Made by a program: the position numbers and the translations under genes. Positions 33,331 to 42,991 of a stretch of DNA of 46,985 bases are shown piece after piece (the stretch's first letter is position 1; the number at the start of each line of letters is the position of its first letter). The stretch comes from Solimonas sp. SE-A11 (lineage in GTDB: Bacteria; Pseudomonadota; Gammaproteobacteria; Nevskiales; Nevskiaceae): assembly GCF_030345715.1 (NCBI RefSeq), contig NZ_JAUASX010000028.1:1-46985 (forward strand), given 5' to 3'. The notes beneath the pieces were generated by a model. That model had not been told where the DNA came from. It saw nothing but the letters and a program-made list of their open reading frames with translations, and did no database searches.

Positions 33331-36003
33331 TCATTTCACCGGCGCTATATTGCGGGAATGGCCCTGCAGCTCTTGCGCGAGAAATGGAGCGGTTCGACTG
33401 CCCGCTGCCTGAGATACTTGATGCGGCGTGCCGCTCGCCACCAGCCGGCCACCGGCGTCGCCCGCGCCCGGACCCACGTCGATCACCCAGTCGGCTTGCA
33501 TCACCGCGCGCATGTCATGCTCGATCATCACTACCGTGTTGCCCGCATCGACCAGGCGCTGCAATTGAACCAGCAGCCGATCGGCATCCGATGCATGCAG
33601 CCCGGTGGTCGGCTCGTCGAGCACGTACAGGTTGCGGCCGCGCTGGCTGCGCTGCAGTTCAGTGGCCAGCTTGATGCGCTGCGCCTCGCCTCCGGACAGC
33701 TCGGTAGCCGGCTGTCCCAGGCGCAGGTAGCCCAAGCCGATATCGATCAGAAGCTGCAGCGGGCGCGCCACTGCATCCTCGCCGCCGAAGAATTCATGCG
33801 CCTCCTCCACGGTCATCTGCAGCACCTGGGCAATGTTGCGCCCCTTCCAGAGCACCTTCAGTGTGGCTTCGTTGTAACGCGCTCCATGACACGTCGAGCA
33901 GGGCGCGTACACACTGGGCATGAACAGCAACTCCACGCTAACGAATCCCTCTCCCTCGCAGGTTTCGCAGCGTCCCTTCGGCACATTGAACGAGAACCGG
34001 CCCGCATCGAAACGGCGGCGGCGCGCATCGGGGGTAGCGGCGAAAAGCCTGCGCACGTGATCGAACAGCCCGGTGTACGTCGCCAGGTTGGAACGCGGCG
34101 TGCGGCCGATCGGCTTCTGGTCCACTTGCACCAGGCGCTGCACGGCGTCCACATCACCGGCGAGGTGGCCTCCGGTGGTCTCGATCACCGCAGGCCCATC
34201 ACCGTCCTCTGCTTCGACCGGATCGTCCTCGGGCTCGTGCCCCAGGTGCAGCAGCACCAGCTCGGGCAGCGCCTGCGCCACGAGGCTGGACTTGCCGGAG
34301 CCGGAGATGCCGGTGACGGCCGTCAGGACGCCCAGCGGTATGCGCGCATCCACCCCACGCAGGTTATGTCGACGGATACCCTGCAACTCCAGCCAGCCGG
34401 CGGGTGTGCGCCCGCGGCTGCCCGGCGCGGGGATCTTGGCGAACAGGTAGCCCGCAGTGCGCGACTCGGCGACGTCGCGCAGGCCGACAGGTACGCCGCT
34501 GTAGAGAACGCGGCCGCCGCGCTCACCGGCCTCCGGGCCGACATCCACCAGCCATTGCGCTCGGCGCATCAGATCCAGGTCGTGCTCCACCACGAGCACC
34601 GAATTGCCCGCGTCGCGCAGCCTTTCGAGTGCGCCGTATAAAGCCCGGCTGTCCGAGGGATGCAGGCCCGCCGAGGGCTCGTCGAGCACATAAACCACGC
34701 CGAACAGCAGGGAACTCAGCTGCGTAGCAAGCCGCAGGCGCTGCAGTTCGCCGGCCGAGAGGGTCGGCGTTGCGCGGTCCAGCGTCAGGTAGCCCAGGCC
34801 CAGCTCCCGCAACTGGCGCAAGCGCGCCAATACCCCGTCGGCCAGGCGCTGCGCGGCGAGGCGCTTTTCCTCCGACAGCGCGGAGCTGCGACGTACATCG
34901 GGCGATGCCGCATGGACGGCCCGGCCCGAGGCCGCACGCGCGGCACGGTCGCGGCGCGTGACCTCCTTGTCGGCGCCCGCTCCAGCGGCATGCGCATGGA
35001 AATCGCCCTTGGCAATGGGTTCCAGCAAGGCCGCCACCTGGTCCAGCGGCATTTTCAGGAATTCGCCGATGTCCGCCCCGGCGAAGGTCACCGAAAGCGC
35101 CTCGGGCTTGAGCCGCTTGCCGTGGCAGGACGGACACGGCTGGCCTTCCATGAAGCGGGATACGCGCTTTCTCATCAGCGCGCTCTGGGTGTTGGCGAAG
35201 GTCTGCAGCACGTAGCGCCGTGCGCCGGTGAAGGTCCCCATATAGCTGGGCTCCAGCTTGCGCCTGAGCGCCGCGCGGGTTTCGGCAGCCGTGAAGCCCG
35301 CGTAAACCGGCACGGTGGGCGTTTCCTCGGTGAACAGGATCCAGTTGCGGTCTTTCCTGGAGAGGTCCTTCCATGGCCGGTCGATGTCGTAGCCCAGGGT
35401 CACCAGGATGTCGCGCAGGTTCTGCCCGTGCCAGGCCGGCGGCCAGGCGGCGACCGCACGTTCGCGAATGCTCAGTGACGGGTCCGGCACCATGCTGGCT
35501 TCGGTCACCTCGTACACATGTCCGAGGCCATGGCAGCTCGGGCATGCTCCCTGGGGCGTGTTTGGCGAGAAATCCTCGGCATACAGCATCGGCTGGCAGG
35601 CCGGGTAAGCGCCGGCGCGGGAATACATCATCCGCACCAGGCTCGACAAGGTCGTCACGCTGCCCACGGAGGAGCGCGCGTTGCTGGAGCCGCGCTGCTG
35701 CTGCAGGGCCACCGCCGGAGGCAGGCCGTCGATCGCATCGACATCCGGCACGCCCGCCTGATCGATCAGGCGCCGCGCGTACGGCGCCACCGACTCGAAG
35801 TAGCGCCGCTGCGCCTCGGCATAGATGGTGCCGAAGGCGAGCGAGGACTTGCCGGATCCGGAGACGCCGGAAAACACGACCAGCGCATTGCGTGGGATGG
35901 CGACGTCAACGTCCTTGAGGTTGTTCTCGCGTGCGCCACGCACTTCCAGGAAACCGCTGGCCCCTGCGGTGCGGGATGAACCACCGGAAGCAGGTTTCGT
36001 CAT
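33331..36003 (-). CDS. UvrA2-type excinuclease ABC subunit A paralogue
   Basis: An 890-residue twin ABC ATPase of the UvrA superfamily, shorter than canonical UvrA (about 940). Two Walker A motifs (GVSGSGKSS at 46-54 and GISGSGKSS), two signature regions ([15 protein letters not shown] and [15 protein letters not shown]), two Walker B motifs ([26 protein letters not shown]) and CxxC zinc-binding pairs ([34 protein letters not shown]) are present. UvrA2/DrrC-type paralogues lack much of the UvrB-binding region and are linked to tolerance of DNA-damaging or intercalating compounds. It lies upstream of the upper operon with its own leader, so co-regulation is unclear. Confidence 0.85.
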   Translation of the reverse strand: MTKPASGGSSRTAGASGFLEVRGARENNLKDVDVAIPRNALVVFSGVSGSGKSSLAFGTIYAEAQRRYFESVAPYARRLIDQAGVPDVDAIDGLPPAVALQQQRGSSNARSSVGSVTTLSSLVRMMYSRAGAYPACQPMLYAEDFSPNTPQGACPSCHGLGHVYEVTEASMVPDPSLSIRERAVAAWPPAWHGQNLRDILVTLGYDIDRPWKDLSRKDRNWILFTEETPTVPVYAGFTAAETRAALRRKLEPSYMGTFTGARRYVLQTFANTQSALMRKRVSRFMEGQPCPSCHGKRLKPEALSVTFAGADIGEFLKMPLDQVAALLEPIAKGDFHAHAAGAGADKEVTRRDRAARAASGRAVHAASPDVRRSSALSEEKRLAAQRLADGVLARLRQLRELGLGYLTLDRATPTLSAGELQRLRLATQLSSLLFGVVYVLDEPSAGLHPSDSRALYGALERLRDAGNSVLVVEHDLDLMRRAQWLVDVGPEAGERGGRVLYSGVPVGLRDVAESRTAGYLFAKIPAPGSRGRTPAGWLELQGIRRHNLRGVDARIPLGVLTAVTGISGSGKSSLVAQALPELVLLHLGHEPEDDPVEAEDGDGPAVIETTGGHLAGDVDAVQRLVQVDQKPIGRTPRSNLATYTGLFDHVRRLFAATPDARRRRFDAGRFSFNVPKGRCETCEGEGFVSVELLFMPSVYAPCSTCHGARYNEATLKVLWKGRNIAQVLQMTVEEAHEFFGGEDAVARPLQLLIDIGLGYLRLGQPATELSGGEAQRIKLATELQRSQRGRNLYVLDEPTTGLHASDADRLLVQLQRLVDAGNTVVMIEHDMRAVMQADWVIDVGPGAGDAGGRLVASGTPHQVSQAAGSRTAPFLAQELQGHSRNIAPVK

Positions 36004-36044
36004 TTTTTCCCCCGAAGGTTGTGAGCCGCATGTTTCGGCAACAG

Positions 36045-36075
36045 CGCGCAGGGCGGGTTATGCCCGCCCTGCGCG
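36045..36075. terminator. GC-rich hairpin between UvrA2-like and HbpS-like genes
   Basis: A perfect 13-base stem, CGCGCAGGGCGGG / CCCGCCCTGCGCG, with a TTATG loop lies 8 bases after the stop of the HbpS-like gene in its transcription direction. No T tract follows, so it may be a weak terminator or an mRNA-stabilising stem. Confidence 0.55.
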
Positions 36076-36082
36076 GGCTGAT

Positions 36083-36817
36083 TTACTTCTTTCTCACCAC
36101 CGACAGCTTCACCTTCTCCTCGGTTCCCCCGCAGAGTGGATGCTTGAAGCCGCTCGACTTCTCGGTCTGGCCGAGGAAGATGATGTTGTCGTCCTTCGCG
36201 GGGCTGACACCACCCGGCACGTAGTCGAGCGCGAACGCTTGGCGCGTCTTCCAGGCGATGTTGTGGTCCGCGCACGAAGAATCGCCGCTGACGCCCAGTG
36301 CTCCCACGCGATCGCCTTTCGCGTTGTATAGCGCCAGTCCGCCGCCGAACACGTTCACGCCGCCGATCCGCTTGCCCGTCATGGGGTCCTTCGCGGTGCC
36401 GAAATACGCGGCGTTGCCGGCGTAGGCCACGCCGGTGTCCACCGGGTTGGAGTGCTGCAAGCCGTAGAGGCTGCCGCCCGGCTGCGTGGCCGAGTAGAGA
36501 TTGGCGGTGGAAAGCGCGAGGCCCGGAAGGCTGAAGGCATTCGCGGTATTCGCCTTCTGCGCGGAGATCACGCGGCTACCGAGCCACTGGTCGCCGTACT
36601 CCGCGCCGGTGAAGGCCACGGCACACACGGTGCCGTCGGTGCTGACAACCGTGCCCCACATGTCGAGGTTGAAGCCGCCATTGGATTCCTTGCGGGCGGC
36701 GGTGAGCGTTTCCTTGAGCTGCTGCCAGCCAGGAAGGCCGTCGCACGCGCCCGCGTGAGCCGCGAGCGGCAGAAGGAGAGAGGAGAACATCAGGGTTAGA
36801 ACAGGGAGCTTCGTCAT
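36083..36817 (-). CDS. Exported GlcG/HbpS-like heme-binding-domain protein
   Basis: A 244-residue protein with a signal peptide (MTKLPVLTLMFSSLLLPLAAHA). The mature part shows the GlcG/HbpS fold pattern: KETLTAARKESNGGFNLDMW, a STDGTVCAVAFTG strand, and the glycine-rich IGGVNVFGGGLALYNAKGDRVGALGVSGD with DHNIAWKTRQAF. HbpS binds heme and senses redox stress in Streptomyces; other members are of unknown function and often accompany oxidoreductases. The mature protein has Cys residues that could pair in the periplasm. No direct functional link to its neighbours is visible. Confidence 0.75.
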   Translation of the reverse strand: MTKLPVLTLMFSSLLLPLAAHAGACDGLPGWQQLKETLTAARKESNGGFNLDMWGTVVSTDGTVCAVAFTGAEYGDQWLGSRVISAQKANTANAFSLPGLALSTANLYSATQPGGSLYGLQHSNPVDTGVAYAGNAAYFGTAKDPMTGKRIGGVNVFGGGLALYNAKGDRVGALGVSGDSSCADHNIAWKTRQAFALDYVPGGVSPAKDDNIIFLGQTEKSSGFKHPLCGGTEEKVKLSVVRKK

Positions 36818-36895
36818 GATTGAAACCTCTGGGTTGAGATGAACCCGATGGCGGGCGATCCGCCTGGGGTCCGGGTGGTGGTTGGGAAAAACCAG

Positions 36896-37777
36896 CTACG
36901 GATTCGCATACCGAGCCCTCTGGAGAGCCGGCATCTTCTGCCCATCCCAGTCGCGGTCAACCGCGACCTGGGCCTGTGCCCGGTGCTTTTCAAGCGCCTC
37001 GAAGTCCAGATCGGCGATCGCCCACAACTGCTCGCCGCGGGCCATGGCGAGAATGCCGCCTTCCGGAAAGCCATGATCCATCGGTGCATAGATCGTGGCC
37101 TCGCCGGTGTTCGTGTCCAGCGCAGGGCTCCAGCCGGCGGTTCCAGTCGTCACCGCCTGCGCGACGAACATCCGGTTCTCCAGGGCGCGTGCCATGCAGC
37201 CCACGCGGACCCGTGTCGCGCCCGCCGCGGTGTCCGTGCAACTCGGAACCAGCAGCAGGCGGGCGCCGGCCTCGCGCTGGGCGCGTACGGGCAAGGGGAA
37301 TTCGCTGTCGTAGCAGACGGAGATGCCGGCACGCACACCGTTGAGATCGAACACCTTGAGGTCGTCGCCGCCCTCGATGATGCCGGCCGCCCTCTCGAAC
37401 CCCGTCAGCTGCAACTTGTCCTGATAACCGCGCGTGCCGTCTGGCGCAAACCACCAGGCCCGATTGCGATAGCGCTGCGGTGCCACCTCGGTGAGGAACG
37501 TGCCGGCCTGGAGGGTCATGCGCAGCTCGCGCGCCAGATCAGCGTACAGCGTCAACCACGCCGGCTGCAGAGGCTGCAGCGCGGCCAGCGAGGCGCTCAG
37601 GTCGCGGCTGATCTCGGGGGCAAACGTCGCCGCCAGCTCGAGGGCAAGGTACTCGGGCAGCACCGCCAGTTCGGCGCCGGCGCGACGCGCTTCCTCCAAG
37701 ATCAGCCGCTGGCGTGCGGCGAATTCCCCGAAGTCCGCGGGTTTGCCCACGGAGTACTTGGCCACGGCAAGCTTCAT
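36896..37777 (-). CDS. Carbon-nitrogen hydrolase (nitrilase superfamily)
   Basis: A 293-residue enzyme with the nitrilase-superfamily triad visible: a Glu in LAVLPEYLALE (E42), K121 in YQDKLQLTGFE and C155 in GISVCYDSEFPLPVR. Members hydrolyse amides, N-carbamoyl compounds or nitriles. The sequence is closer to the amidase-like branches than to true nitrilases, but the substrate is not predictable. Its ATG overlaps the GNAT stop (ATGA), making it the third gene of an NTF2-GNAT-hydrolase operon. Confidence 0.85.
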   Translation of the reverse strand: MKLAVAKYSVGKPADFGEFAARQRLILEEARRAGAELAVLPEYLALELAATFAPEISRDLSASLAALQPLQPAWLTLYADLARELRMTLQAGTFLTEVAPQRYRNRAWWFAPDGTRGYQDKLQLTGFERAAGIIEGGDDLKVFDLNGVRAGISVCYDSEFPLPVRAQREAGARLLLVPSCTDTAAGATRVRVGCMARALENRMFVAQAVTTGTAGWSPALDTNTGEATIYAPMDHGFPEGGILAMARGEQLWAIADLDFEALEKHRAQAQVAVDRDWDGQKMPALQRARYANP

Positions 37778-38382
37778 CGGCGGGCCTCCAGGGGCCGCAG
37801 CCACATGGTCAGCGTCTGCCCGGTTTCCTGCGATGACTCCACCTGCTTCCACGGCAGGCGGACGCTCATGTCCGGCTGCGGCACGTAGCCGCGACGGGTC
37901 CAGAACGGATCGTTGCTGCGGTAGTCGGGCGGGCGTCGCGGATCGTCCTTCGCTCGATCCACCGATGCGAAGGCCGTCCATCGGATGCCGCCCAGCGATC
38001 GGGCATGCGCTTCCCGCTCGTCGAAGAAGCGATGCCCCAGTCCCAGGCCGCGGAAGGCCGGGAGCAGGACGGATTCGCCGCAGTAGAATACGTCTTCCAC
38101 CGGGATTCCCTGGTCGGCAAACGGCTGCCGGAAGGCAGGCTCCGCTGCGCTTAGCGGCAGGCCTGTGGAGGCGCCCACGACCTGATCGCCGGCGAGAACA
38201 ATGACCAGCAAGCTGTCCGCCGACCGGGCGTAGGTGGCAAGGTAATGCTTCTCGTACCCAGCATCGCCCTCGTACAGATATGGAAAACTGCGAAAGACCT
38301 CGACGCGCAGGCTCGCCACGGCATCGAACCACTCGGCCGAGTCTGCCCCCCTGCGGGTCAGCACGCGCACGTCGCTCGCCAT
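37774..38382 (-). CDS. GNAT-family N-acetyltransferase
   Basis: A 202-residue protein with the GNAT core: an N-terminal strand and helix (FDAVASLRVEVFRSFPYLYEGD), the central LLVIVLAGDQVVGASTGLPL, and the acetyl-CoA-binding motif SVLLPAFRGLGLGHRFFDERE. The C-terminal part has WTRRGYVPQPD, a typical last strand. The start at 38382 follows the NTF2-fold gene by one base. Co-occurrence with a carbon-nitrogen hydrolase suggests acetylation and hydrolysis of a common small amine or amide, but this is only inference. Confidence 0.83.
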   Translation of the reverse strand: MASDVRVLTRRGADSAEWFDAVASLRVEVFRSFPYLYEGDAGYEKHYLATYARSADSLLVIVLAGDQVVGASTGLPLSAAEPAFRQPFADQGIPVEDVFYCGESVLLPAFRGLGLGHRFFDEREAHARSLGGIRWTAFASVDRAKDDPRRPPDYRSNDPFWTRRGYVPQPDMSVRLPWKQVESSQETGQTLTMWLRPLEARR

Positions 38383-38383
38383 T

Positions 38384-38791
38384 TCAGGCCTTCCCGCCGA
38401 CCTGGGCGATCCAGTCGGCCAGGCTGTAGTAGTTGGTGACACGCGCGATCTTTCCGTGGCGGATTTCGAAGAACGCGCCGCCCGGCAGCACATAGCGCTG
38501 GCCCGCGGCTTCCGGCAGTCCTTCGTCGGTGACCTTGTATGCACCGTGCACCACATACTCGGCGCTGGCGCGCAGGCCATCGGCACTGGCCATCACCACG
38601 ATGTCGCGCAGCTGCTCTACATAGCAGCGGTCCATGCGCTGCAGGAAAGCGCGAAAGGCCTCGCGGCCGACTTCGCGCGCGCCCTGGTTCAGGTCGTGCG
38701 CAACGTCATCGACCAGCATCGACAGCATGGCCTCGCGGTCGCCGCGGTTGAATGCGTCGTAGTAGGCGGCAATCAAATTGGGGGTGCTCAT
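38384..38791 (-). CDS. NTF2-fold/SnoaL-like (ketosteroid isomerase-related) protein
   Basis: A 135-residue small alpha+beta barrel protein: the N-terminal helix LIAAYYDAFNRGDREAMLSML, the DDVAHDLNQG strand, and the C-terminal LPGGAFFEIRHGKIARVTNYYSL. This is the usual shape of ketosteroid-isomerase-like proteins, which act as isomerases, hydrolases or binding proteins. The ATG at 38791 follows GGAGC. First gene of the cassette and divergent from a LysR regulator 157 bases away. Confidence 0.8.
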   Translation of the reverse strand: MSTPNLIAAYYDAFNRGDREAMLSMLVDDVAHDLNQGAREVGREAFRAFLQRMDRCYVEQLRDIVVMASADGLRASAEYVVHGAYKVTDEGLPEAAGQRYVLPGGAFFEIRHGKIARVTNYYSLADWIAQVGGKA

Positions 38792-38872
38792 TCGGGGCTC
38801 CGTGTTTTCTGCAGTCGAATGCGGGTCATTCCGCATGGGCACCAGTTTGAGAAGTCGAGAAATCTCTGTATA

Positions 38873-38899
38873 TGGAACAGTTTCGATTTCACAGTTCCA
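38873..38899. promoter_or_regulatory. Palindromic LysR-type operator
   Basis: TGGAACAGT-N9-ACAGTTCCA is an inverted repeat with one mismatch, in the gap between the NTF2-fold gene and the LysR gene. A third half-site, TGGAA, lies at 38905-38909. This is a good candidate binding site for the adjacent regulator; it fits the T-N11-A architecture only loosely. Confidence 0.6.
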
Positions 38900-38948
38900 T
38901 TTTTTGGAATAATATGCTGGCAATTAGAGCCTGCCGCCGGGATGTGCC

Positions 38949-39857
38949 GTGAACAATGACCTGGAACTGCTCCGTATCTTTCGGGTGGCGGCCGAGAGCA
39001 GCAGCTTTCGCGATGCAGCCGTCCGCCTGGGGGCTTCTCCCCAAGCCGTCACCCGCGCCATCCAGTGCCTGGAGAAGCACTATGGTGAACTGCTGTTTCA
39101 CCGAAGCACCCGACAGGTACGCCTCACGGCCTTTGGCGAGGGCTTGCTGGAACAGCTGCGCCCCGCGCTGGAGCGGTTCGAGGACCTATGGCGGATACCC
39201 GGGACGGATCAGCAGGCTTCCGTGTCGGGCACGGTTCGGGTCACCGCACCGCATAGCCTGGGCAGCCGGGCGGTACTGCCTGCATTGGAGCGTGTTGCTG
39301 CACGTCATCCGGGTATCGCCTTGGACGTGCGCCTGTCGGACCGCATCAGCAACACGGTCGACGAGGGGGTCGATATCGGAATCAGGGTCGGATTCATGCG
39401 CGACAGCCGTTTCATTGCCCGCAAGGCGGCTGATATGCACCTCCCAATCGTCGCGGCTCCGCGTCTGATCGAGAAGACGGGCGTGCCTGGTAGCATTGAT
39501 GCGTTAGCCGGGCTTCCGGTCACCGCCGCCCTGGATATCAACACCGGCCGTCCCTGGCCCTGGCACTTCAAGGCAGGGCGGCAGTGGACGCCCGCCTCGC
39601 CTGCTTTCATCGCGGACAACGCCGACATGGAGATGGAGGCCGTGCTTGCAGGGATCGCCTTTGCACAACTGGCGGACTACATGGCCGCCCCTTACATTGC
39701 CAGCGGAAAGCTCGTGCAGGTGCTGCAGAACGAGGAGCCTCCGGCTTGGGGCCTGTACGTCTACCGACCCCAGCGCGGCCCCGTGCCGGCCAGGGTACGG
39801 GCGGTGTTCGACGAGTTGTATACAGCCCTCGGATCGCTGCCCACGTTGCGCCAGTAA
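38949..39857 (+). CDS. LysR-family transcriptional regulator
   Basis: A 302-residue LysR protein with an N-terminal winged HTH (LELLRIFRVAAESSSFRDAAVRLGAS, TRAIQCLEKHYGELLFHRSTR) and an effector domain of the CrgA-like group (SGTVRVTAPHSLGSRAVLPAL; ISNTVDEGVDIGIRVG). The GTG start at 38949 places the HTH at the very N-terminus. It is divergent from the NTF2/GNAT/hydrolase cassette, which it probably controls through the palindrome at 38873-38899. The effector is unknown. Confidence 0.88.
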   Translation: MNNDLELLRIFRVAAESSSFRDAAVRLGASPQAVTRAIQCLEKHYGELLFHRSTRQVRLTAFGEGLLEQLRPALERFEDLWRIPGTDQQASVSGTVRVTAPHSLGSRAVLPALERVAARHPGIALDVRLSDRISNTVDEGVDIGIRVGFMRDSRFIARKAADMHLPIVAAPRLIEKTGVPGSIDALAGLPVTAALDINTGRPWPWHFKAGRQWTPASPAFIADNADMEMEAVLAGIAFAQLADYMAAPYIASGKLVQVLQNEEPPAWGLYVYRPQRGPVPARVRAVFDELYTALGSLPTLRQ

Positions 39858-40047
39858 GTGACACCCTTCTGGATCGGCCTGGGCTGGCTGCACGGCTCTG
39901 GGCGGAAGCGACTCGAACCAACCAGCTAGAAGCTGAAAATATGAATAAATATTCACTTTTAATGCCAAGGCCATGCGCCTGCGCTTAGCGAACCTGCTGC
40001 ACCACACCAGCGTCAAGCTGAGCTGTCCCCGCCGGTAGTTGGTTGAC
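39858..40047. other. Junction between LysR gene and recombinase module
   Basis: This 190-base stretch holds no gene. The only structure I noticed is a short palindrome TGAATA-AA-TATTCA at 39942-39955 in an AT-rich patch. It probably includes one boundary of the integrated element carrying the ParB-like and recombinase genes; no attachment-site repeat could be established by eye. Confidence 0.35.
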
Positions 40048-40935
40048 CTATGACTGGTCGAGCGCAACGGTCATTACGACAGCCTGCAGCTCTTTCAGCA
40101 CGTCCGGCTGCCGCTGCTTCAAGTAGCGTATGACAGCCCCATTCTCCAACAACCGAATCAGGTATCCCCGGGCCAGTACGAGGTTAAGAACATCCTGGCC
40201 GTAGGATTCCTCGACCATCTTGTACTGCCCCCGCAGGCTCGCCATCTCGCGTTCCATCTTGGCCATCTGCTCCTGCGTCACCCCGCCCGAGGCCTTCCGC
40301 GGCTTTTTACCTTCCACAAGCATCTCCGCCGGCGTTGCGATGAACATGGCCTCAACATAGGCGACGGTCAGGTTGTTGGCTGAGAGCATGAGCTCGATGC
40401 ACTCGACCTGGCGAGTGGGCTTCATCTGGCGCAAGAAGCGGGACAGCTCCGGGGAGAACTGCCGATCTCTTAGCATCTCCTGCGCCTCCGGGCAAATGCC
40501 GTCCAACAGCCGCATCTTCTTATTGACGTGGCTGACGTCCATGCTCAGCGCCTTGGCCAGCCGTTCGGCCGACACGCCGCGCTCGATGGCGCGGCGGATC
40601 ATGTAGTGCTCCTGGATGGTCGACAGGCGGTTAATGCGGCTGTTGTAGGTGTAGCCTTCGTCGTCCTTGGCGACGAGGCACGGCACGTCGGCGTGACCGA
40701 GTTCGCGCAAGGCGATCATCCGCACATGTCCATCCAGCACCATGTGGTTGCCGGACTGCTGGATCTCCGGTGTAATCGAGAGTGGCTCGATCAACCCGAT
40801 CTCCTCGATGGATGAGCGGATTTGCTTGTACTTCTTCGAGATGTTGAGCCCTTCCGGAATCTTGCGGGACGGCAGCAGATTGGCGATCTCCACCGACATG
40901 GCTTCCAGCGAAAATCCCAGGGCAACGGACTTCAC
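40048..40935 (-). CDS. ParB-like protein with RepB-type C-terminal domain (2 of 2)
   Basis: A 295-residue protein. The N-terminal half is ParB-like (IEEIGLIEPLSITPEIQ, VLDGHVRMIALRELGHADVP), a nucleotide-binding/HTH core continues with IQEHYMIRRAIERGVSAERLAKAL, and the C-terminal half resembles the RepB plasmid-partition domain (SRFLRQMKPTRQVECIELM). The GTG start at 40935 follows AGGAGG and overlaps the upstream ParB-like gene by 4 bases. In many proteobacterial mobile elements two such proteins follow a serine recombinase. They may help integration or maintenance, but their role there is not established. Confidence 0.8.
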   Translation of the reverse strand: MKSVALGFSLEAMSVEIANLLPSRKIPEGLNISKKYKQIRSSIEEIGLIEPLSITPEIQQSGNHMVLDGHVRMIALRELGHADVPCLVAKDDEGYTYNSRINRLSTIQEHYMIRRAIERGVSAERLAKALSMDVSHVNKKMRLLDGICPEAQEMLRDRQFSPELSRFLRQMKPTRQVECIELMLSANNLTVAYVEAMFIATPAEMLVEGKKPRKASGGVTQEQMAKMEREMASLRGQYKMVEESYGQDVLNLVLARGYLIRLLENGAVIRYLKQRQPDVLKELQAVVMTVALDQS

Positions 40936-41831
40936 ACCGCACCTCCTTGCACGCCGATCCGTTCGGCCAGGTACTTCGGCAGTGTGTCCAGGCCTTCCGC
41001 CCGCATCAAATTGCCGAAGTTCTCGTCGGAAAAAAGTTGGCGGAGTGCACCGGTCACGAAGAGCAGCCGCTGCTGCGCAAACTCCGCCTTCTTGACCAGC
41101 AATCGTTGGCGTTCGACCTCCCGCTGGTAAGTGCGTACCAAGCTCGACGGCGTCACGTTCATACGCTTACGCGGCGTGCCGCGATCCACCGTGCGGCCCA
41201 GATTCATCCGACGCTCCAGCACCTTCTTGGCTTCCAGCAACTGTTTACCGCGGAGATCGCCTAACTCGTAGGCCTGCTGCAGGGCTGTCTGGATGGCGCG
41301 GTCATCGCTGCCAGAGCCAACGATGGACAGCGCCGTGTTGAGCGGGATGCGCCCCTTCTGGACGGCGACCAGTAATCTCTCCTCGCCGTGCTGCAGGAGG
41401 GTCAGGATGCCGCCGACGTACTCAGCGGTCAGGCCAGTCTTGGCGGAGATGGTTTTCTTGTCGTAACCCTGGTCGTGCAGCACCTTGATGCCGGCCAGTA
41501 TCTCCAGCGGACGGCATTGCCGTCGGGCGATGTTCTCGGCCAGGCTCATGATGAAGGCATCTTCATCGCTGACGTTGACCACTAGCGCTGGGATCGTCGG
41601 CTGGCGCATCGCCTTGAAGGCATTGAGTCGCCCTTCCCCGCAGACCAGCAGGTAGTGCTCCTCCCCCTCCGGCCCCGGCCTTGGTGTTACGGTGATGGGC
41701 TTCTTCAGACCGATAGCGTGGATGTTGCCCGCGATCTCCTCGAAAACCTTGGCGTTGCGTTCGCGGTGATTCAGGACCTCGATGCGATCGACCGGGATCA
41801 TCCGGATTTCGCCGCTGCATGTCTTGCTCAT
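40932..41831 (-). CDS. ParB/RepB/Spo0J-like protein (1 of 2)
   Basis: A 299-residue ParB-family protein: IPVDRIEVLNHRERNAKVFEEI, the GLKKPITVTPRPGPEGEEHY strand, the CTP-binding-like CGEGRLNAFKAM, SLAENIARRQCRPLEI and an HTH (KKTISAKTGLTAEYVGGIL). ParB proteins bind parS-like sites and slide on DNA as CTP-dependent clamps. The adjacent copy differs in sequence, so this is an old duplication or a two-component pair rather than a recent repeat. It overlaps the recombinase fragment by 4 bases. Confidence 0.83.
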   Translation of the reverse strand: MSKTCSGEIRMIPVDRIEVLNHRERNAKVFEEIAGNIHAIGLKKPITVTPRPGPEGEEHYLLVCGEGRLNAFKAMRQPTIPALVVNVSDEDAFIMSLAENIARRQCRPLEILAGIKVLHDQGYDKKTISAKTGLTAEYVGGILTLLQHGEERLLVAVQKGRIPLNTALSIVGSGSDDRAIQTALQQAYELGDLRGKQLLEAKKVLERRMNLGRTVDRGTPRKRMNVTPSSLVRTYQREVERQRLLVKKAEFAQQRLLFVTGALRQLFSDENFGNLMRAEGLDTLPKYLAERIGVQGGAV

Positions 41832-42991
41832 GCTGCCCTCCGGAGGCGGGTCCGCTCCGCCATGCCGTAGAGGTAATCCAGGGTGTCGAACCGATAGCTG
41901 TCGAACTCAACCGCGTTCTGGTCGGCGAGGTTCAAACGCGTGTGTCCGAAGTCGAGGCGCGGCAGCAGGTAGTAGTCGAGCGGCGCCTGGTTACTGACAT
42001 CCATTCGCACTGCCACGGTAATATCCGGCAGCAGGCTCGTATCGAAGCGAATCTTCCAGCGGTTCCGGCCCGAAGCGGGCACAGTACAGCGCGCGAGTAC
42101 CAACGACACCGTGAACTCCCTGTTCACATGCAGCAGATCGGTGGCGGGATCCCGGAAGACCTGGCCGCCGACGCGGGCGATCTCGGCCTCGGTCTGCGCG
42201 ACGATGCCGGGGTTCATCTGCCGCAGAATGCGGTTGACCTCGATATGGCGATAGTCGCGGTCGGGTGTGAACCCGACGCGCTCGTAAGCGCGGATCAAGC
42301 CGCCGAACCGGAACGAATACACCGACGACGACGGCATACCGTCCGTCTCGTCGATGATCAGGCTGGTGAGTAGGCCTCGGCTCTTGTACAGATGTCGCAA
42401 GCGCTCGATCAGCTCGTCGTCGGTGTAGCGCCGGGAACGGGCGCGGATGATGCCCTGCGCGGTGAAGAACACATCGGACGGCACGATAGCCTCAAACGCG
42501 TGCTCTTTCTTGATCCACATATCGGGCGTGTTCACCACCCGAAGCTTCTTGAGCTTGAAGGAGACACGGTTGTAGACGTTATTGCCGACGTACTTCTCGT
42601 TGGTGAGGACCTGGTGCACGGTGGCCCGCGTCCAGCCGCGGTCGAGGTCGGTCTTGATGCCTCGGCTGTTGAGCCGTTCGGCGATGCCCGCCTCCATGAT
42701 TCCCTCGTCAATGAACCAGCGGTAGATCTGGGCCACCGTCTGCAACTCTTCATCCGGTCCTGGCATCAGGATCACGCGGTCGGTCTGCAGGCACTTGTGC
42801 TCACCGCGCGAGAGTTCGCTCTTGATCGAACCATGCTGATCAATCAGCATCCGACGCAGTCCGTATCCGGCTGGCCCACCTTGCCGGTAGCCGAGTTCGA
42901 TCAGACGGCACTGGCCAGCGAAGACCTTGGCCGAAAGCTCGCGGCTGTATTCTCCTGCCATCGCACGCTTGACGCCTTTGACGCGGCTCAC
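41828..42991 (-). pseudogene. Large serine recombinase, N-terminal catalytic domain missing
   Basis: About 387 residues match the middle and C-terminal parts of large serine recombinases (Recombinase domain: KRAMAGEYSRELSAKVFAGQ, GYRQGGPAGYGLRRML, ERLNSRGIKTDLDRGWTR, VHQVLTNEKYVGNNVYNR). The N-terminal resolvase domain, with the catalytic serine, is absent. The frame continues only about 10 codons upstream of the GTG at 42991 (NSVADSF) and then meets a stop. The element therefore seems unable to excise by itself. The downstream ParB-like genes look intact. Confidence 0.75.

Noticed and set aside
39893-39935. Possible tRNA 3' fragment (GGTTCGAGTC-like on the minus strand)
   Set aside because: The TpsiC-like bases do not form a stem, and no acceptor arm, anticodon arm or CCA context could be built around them.
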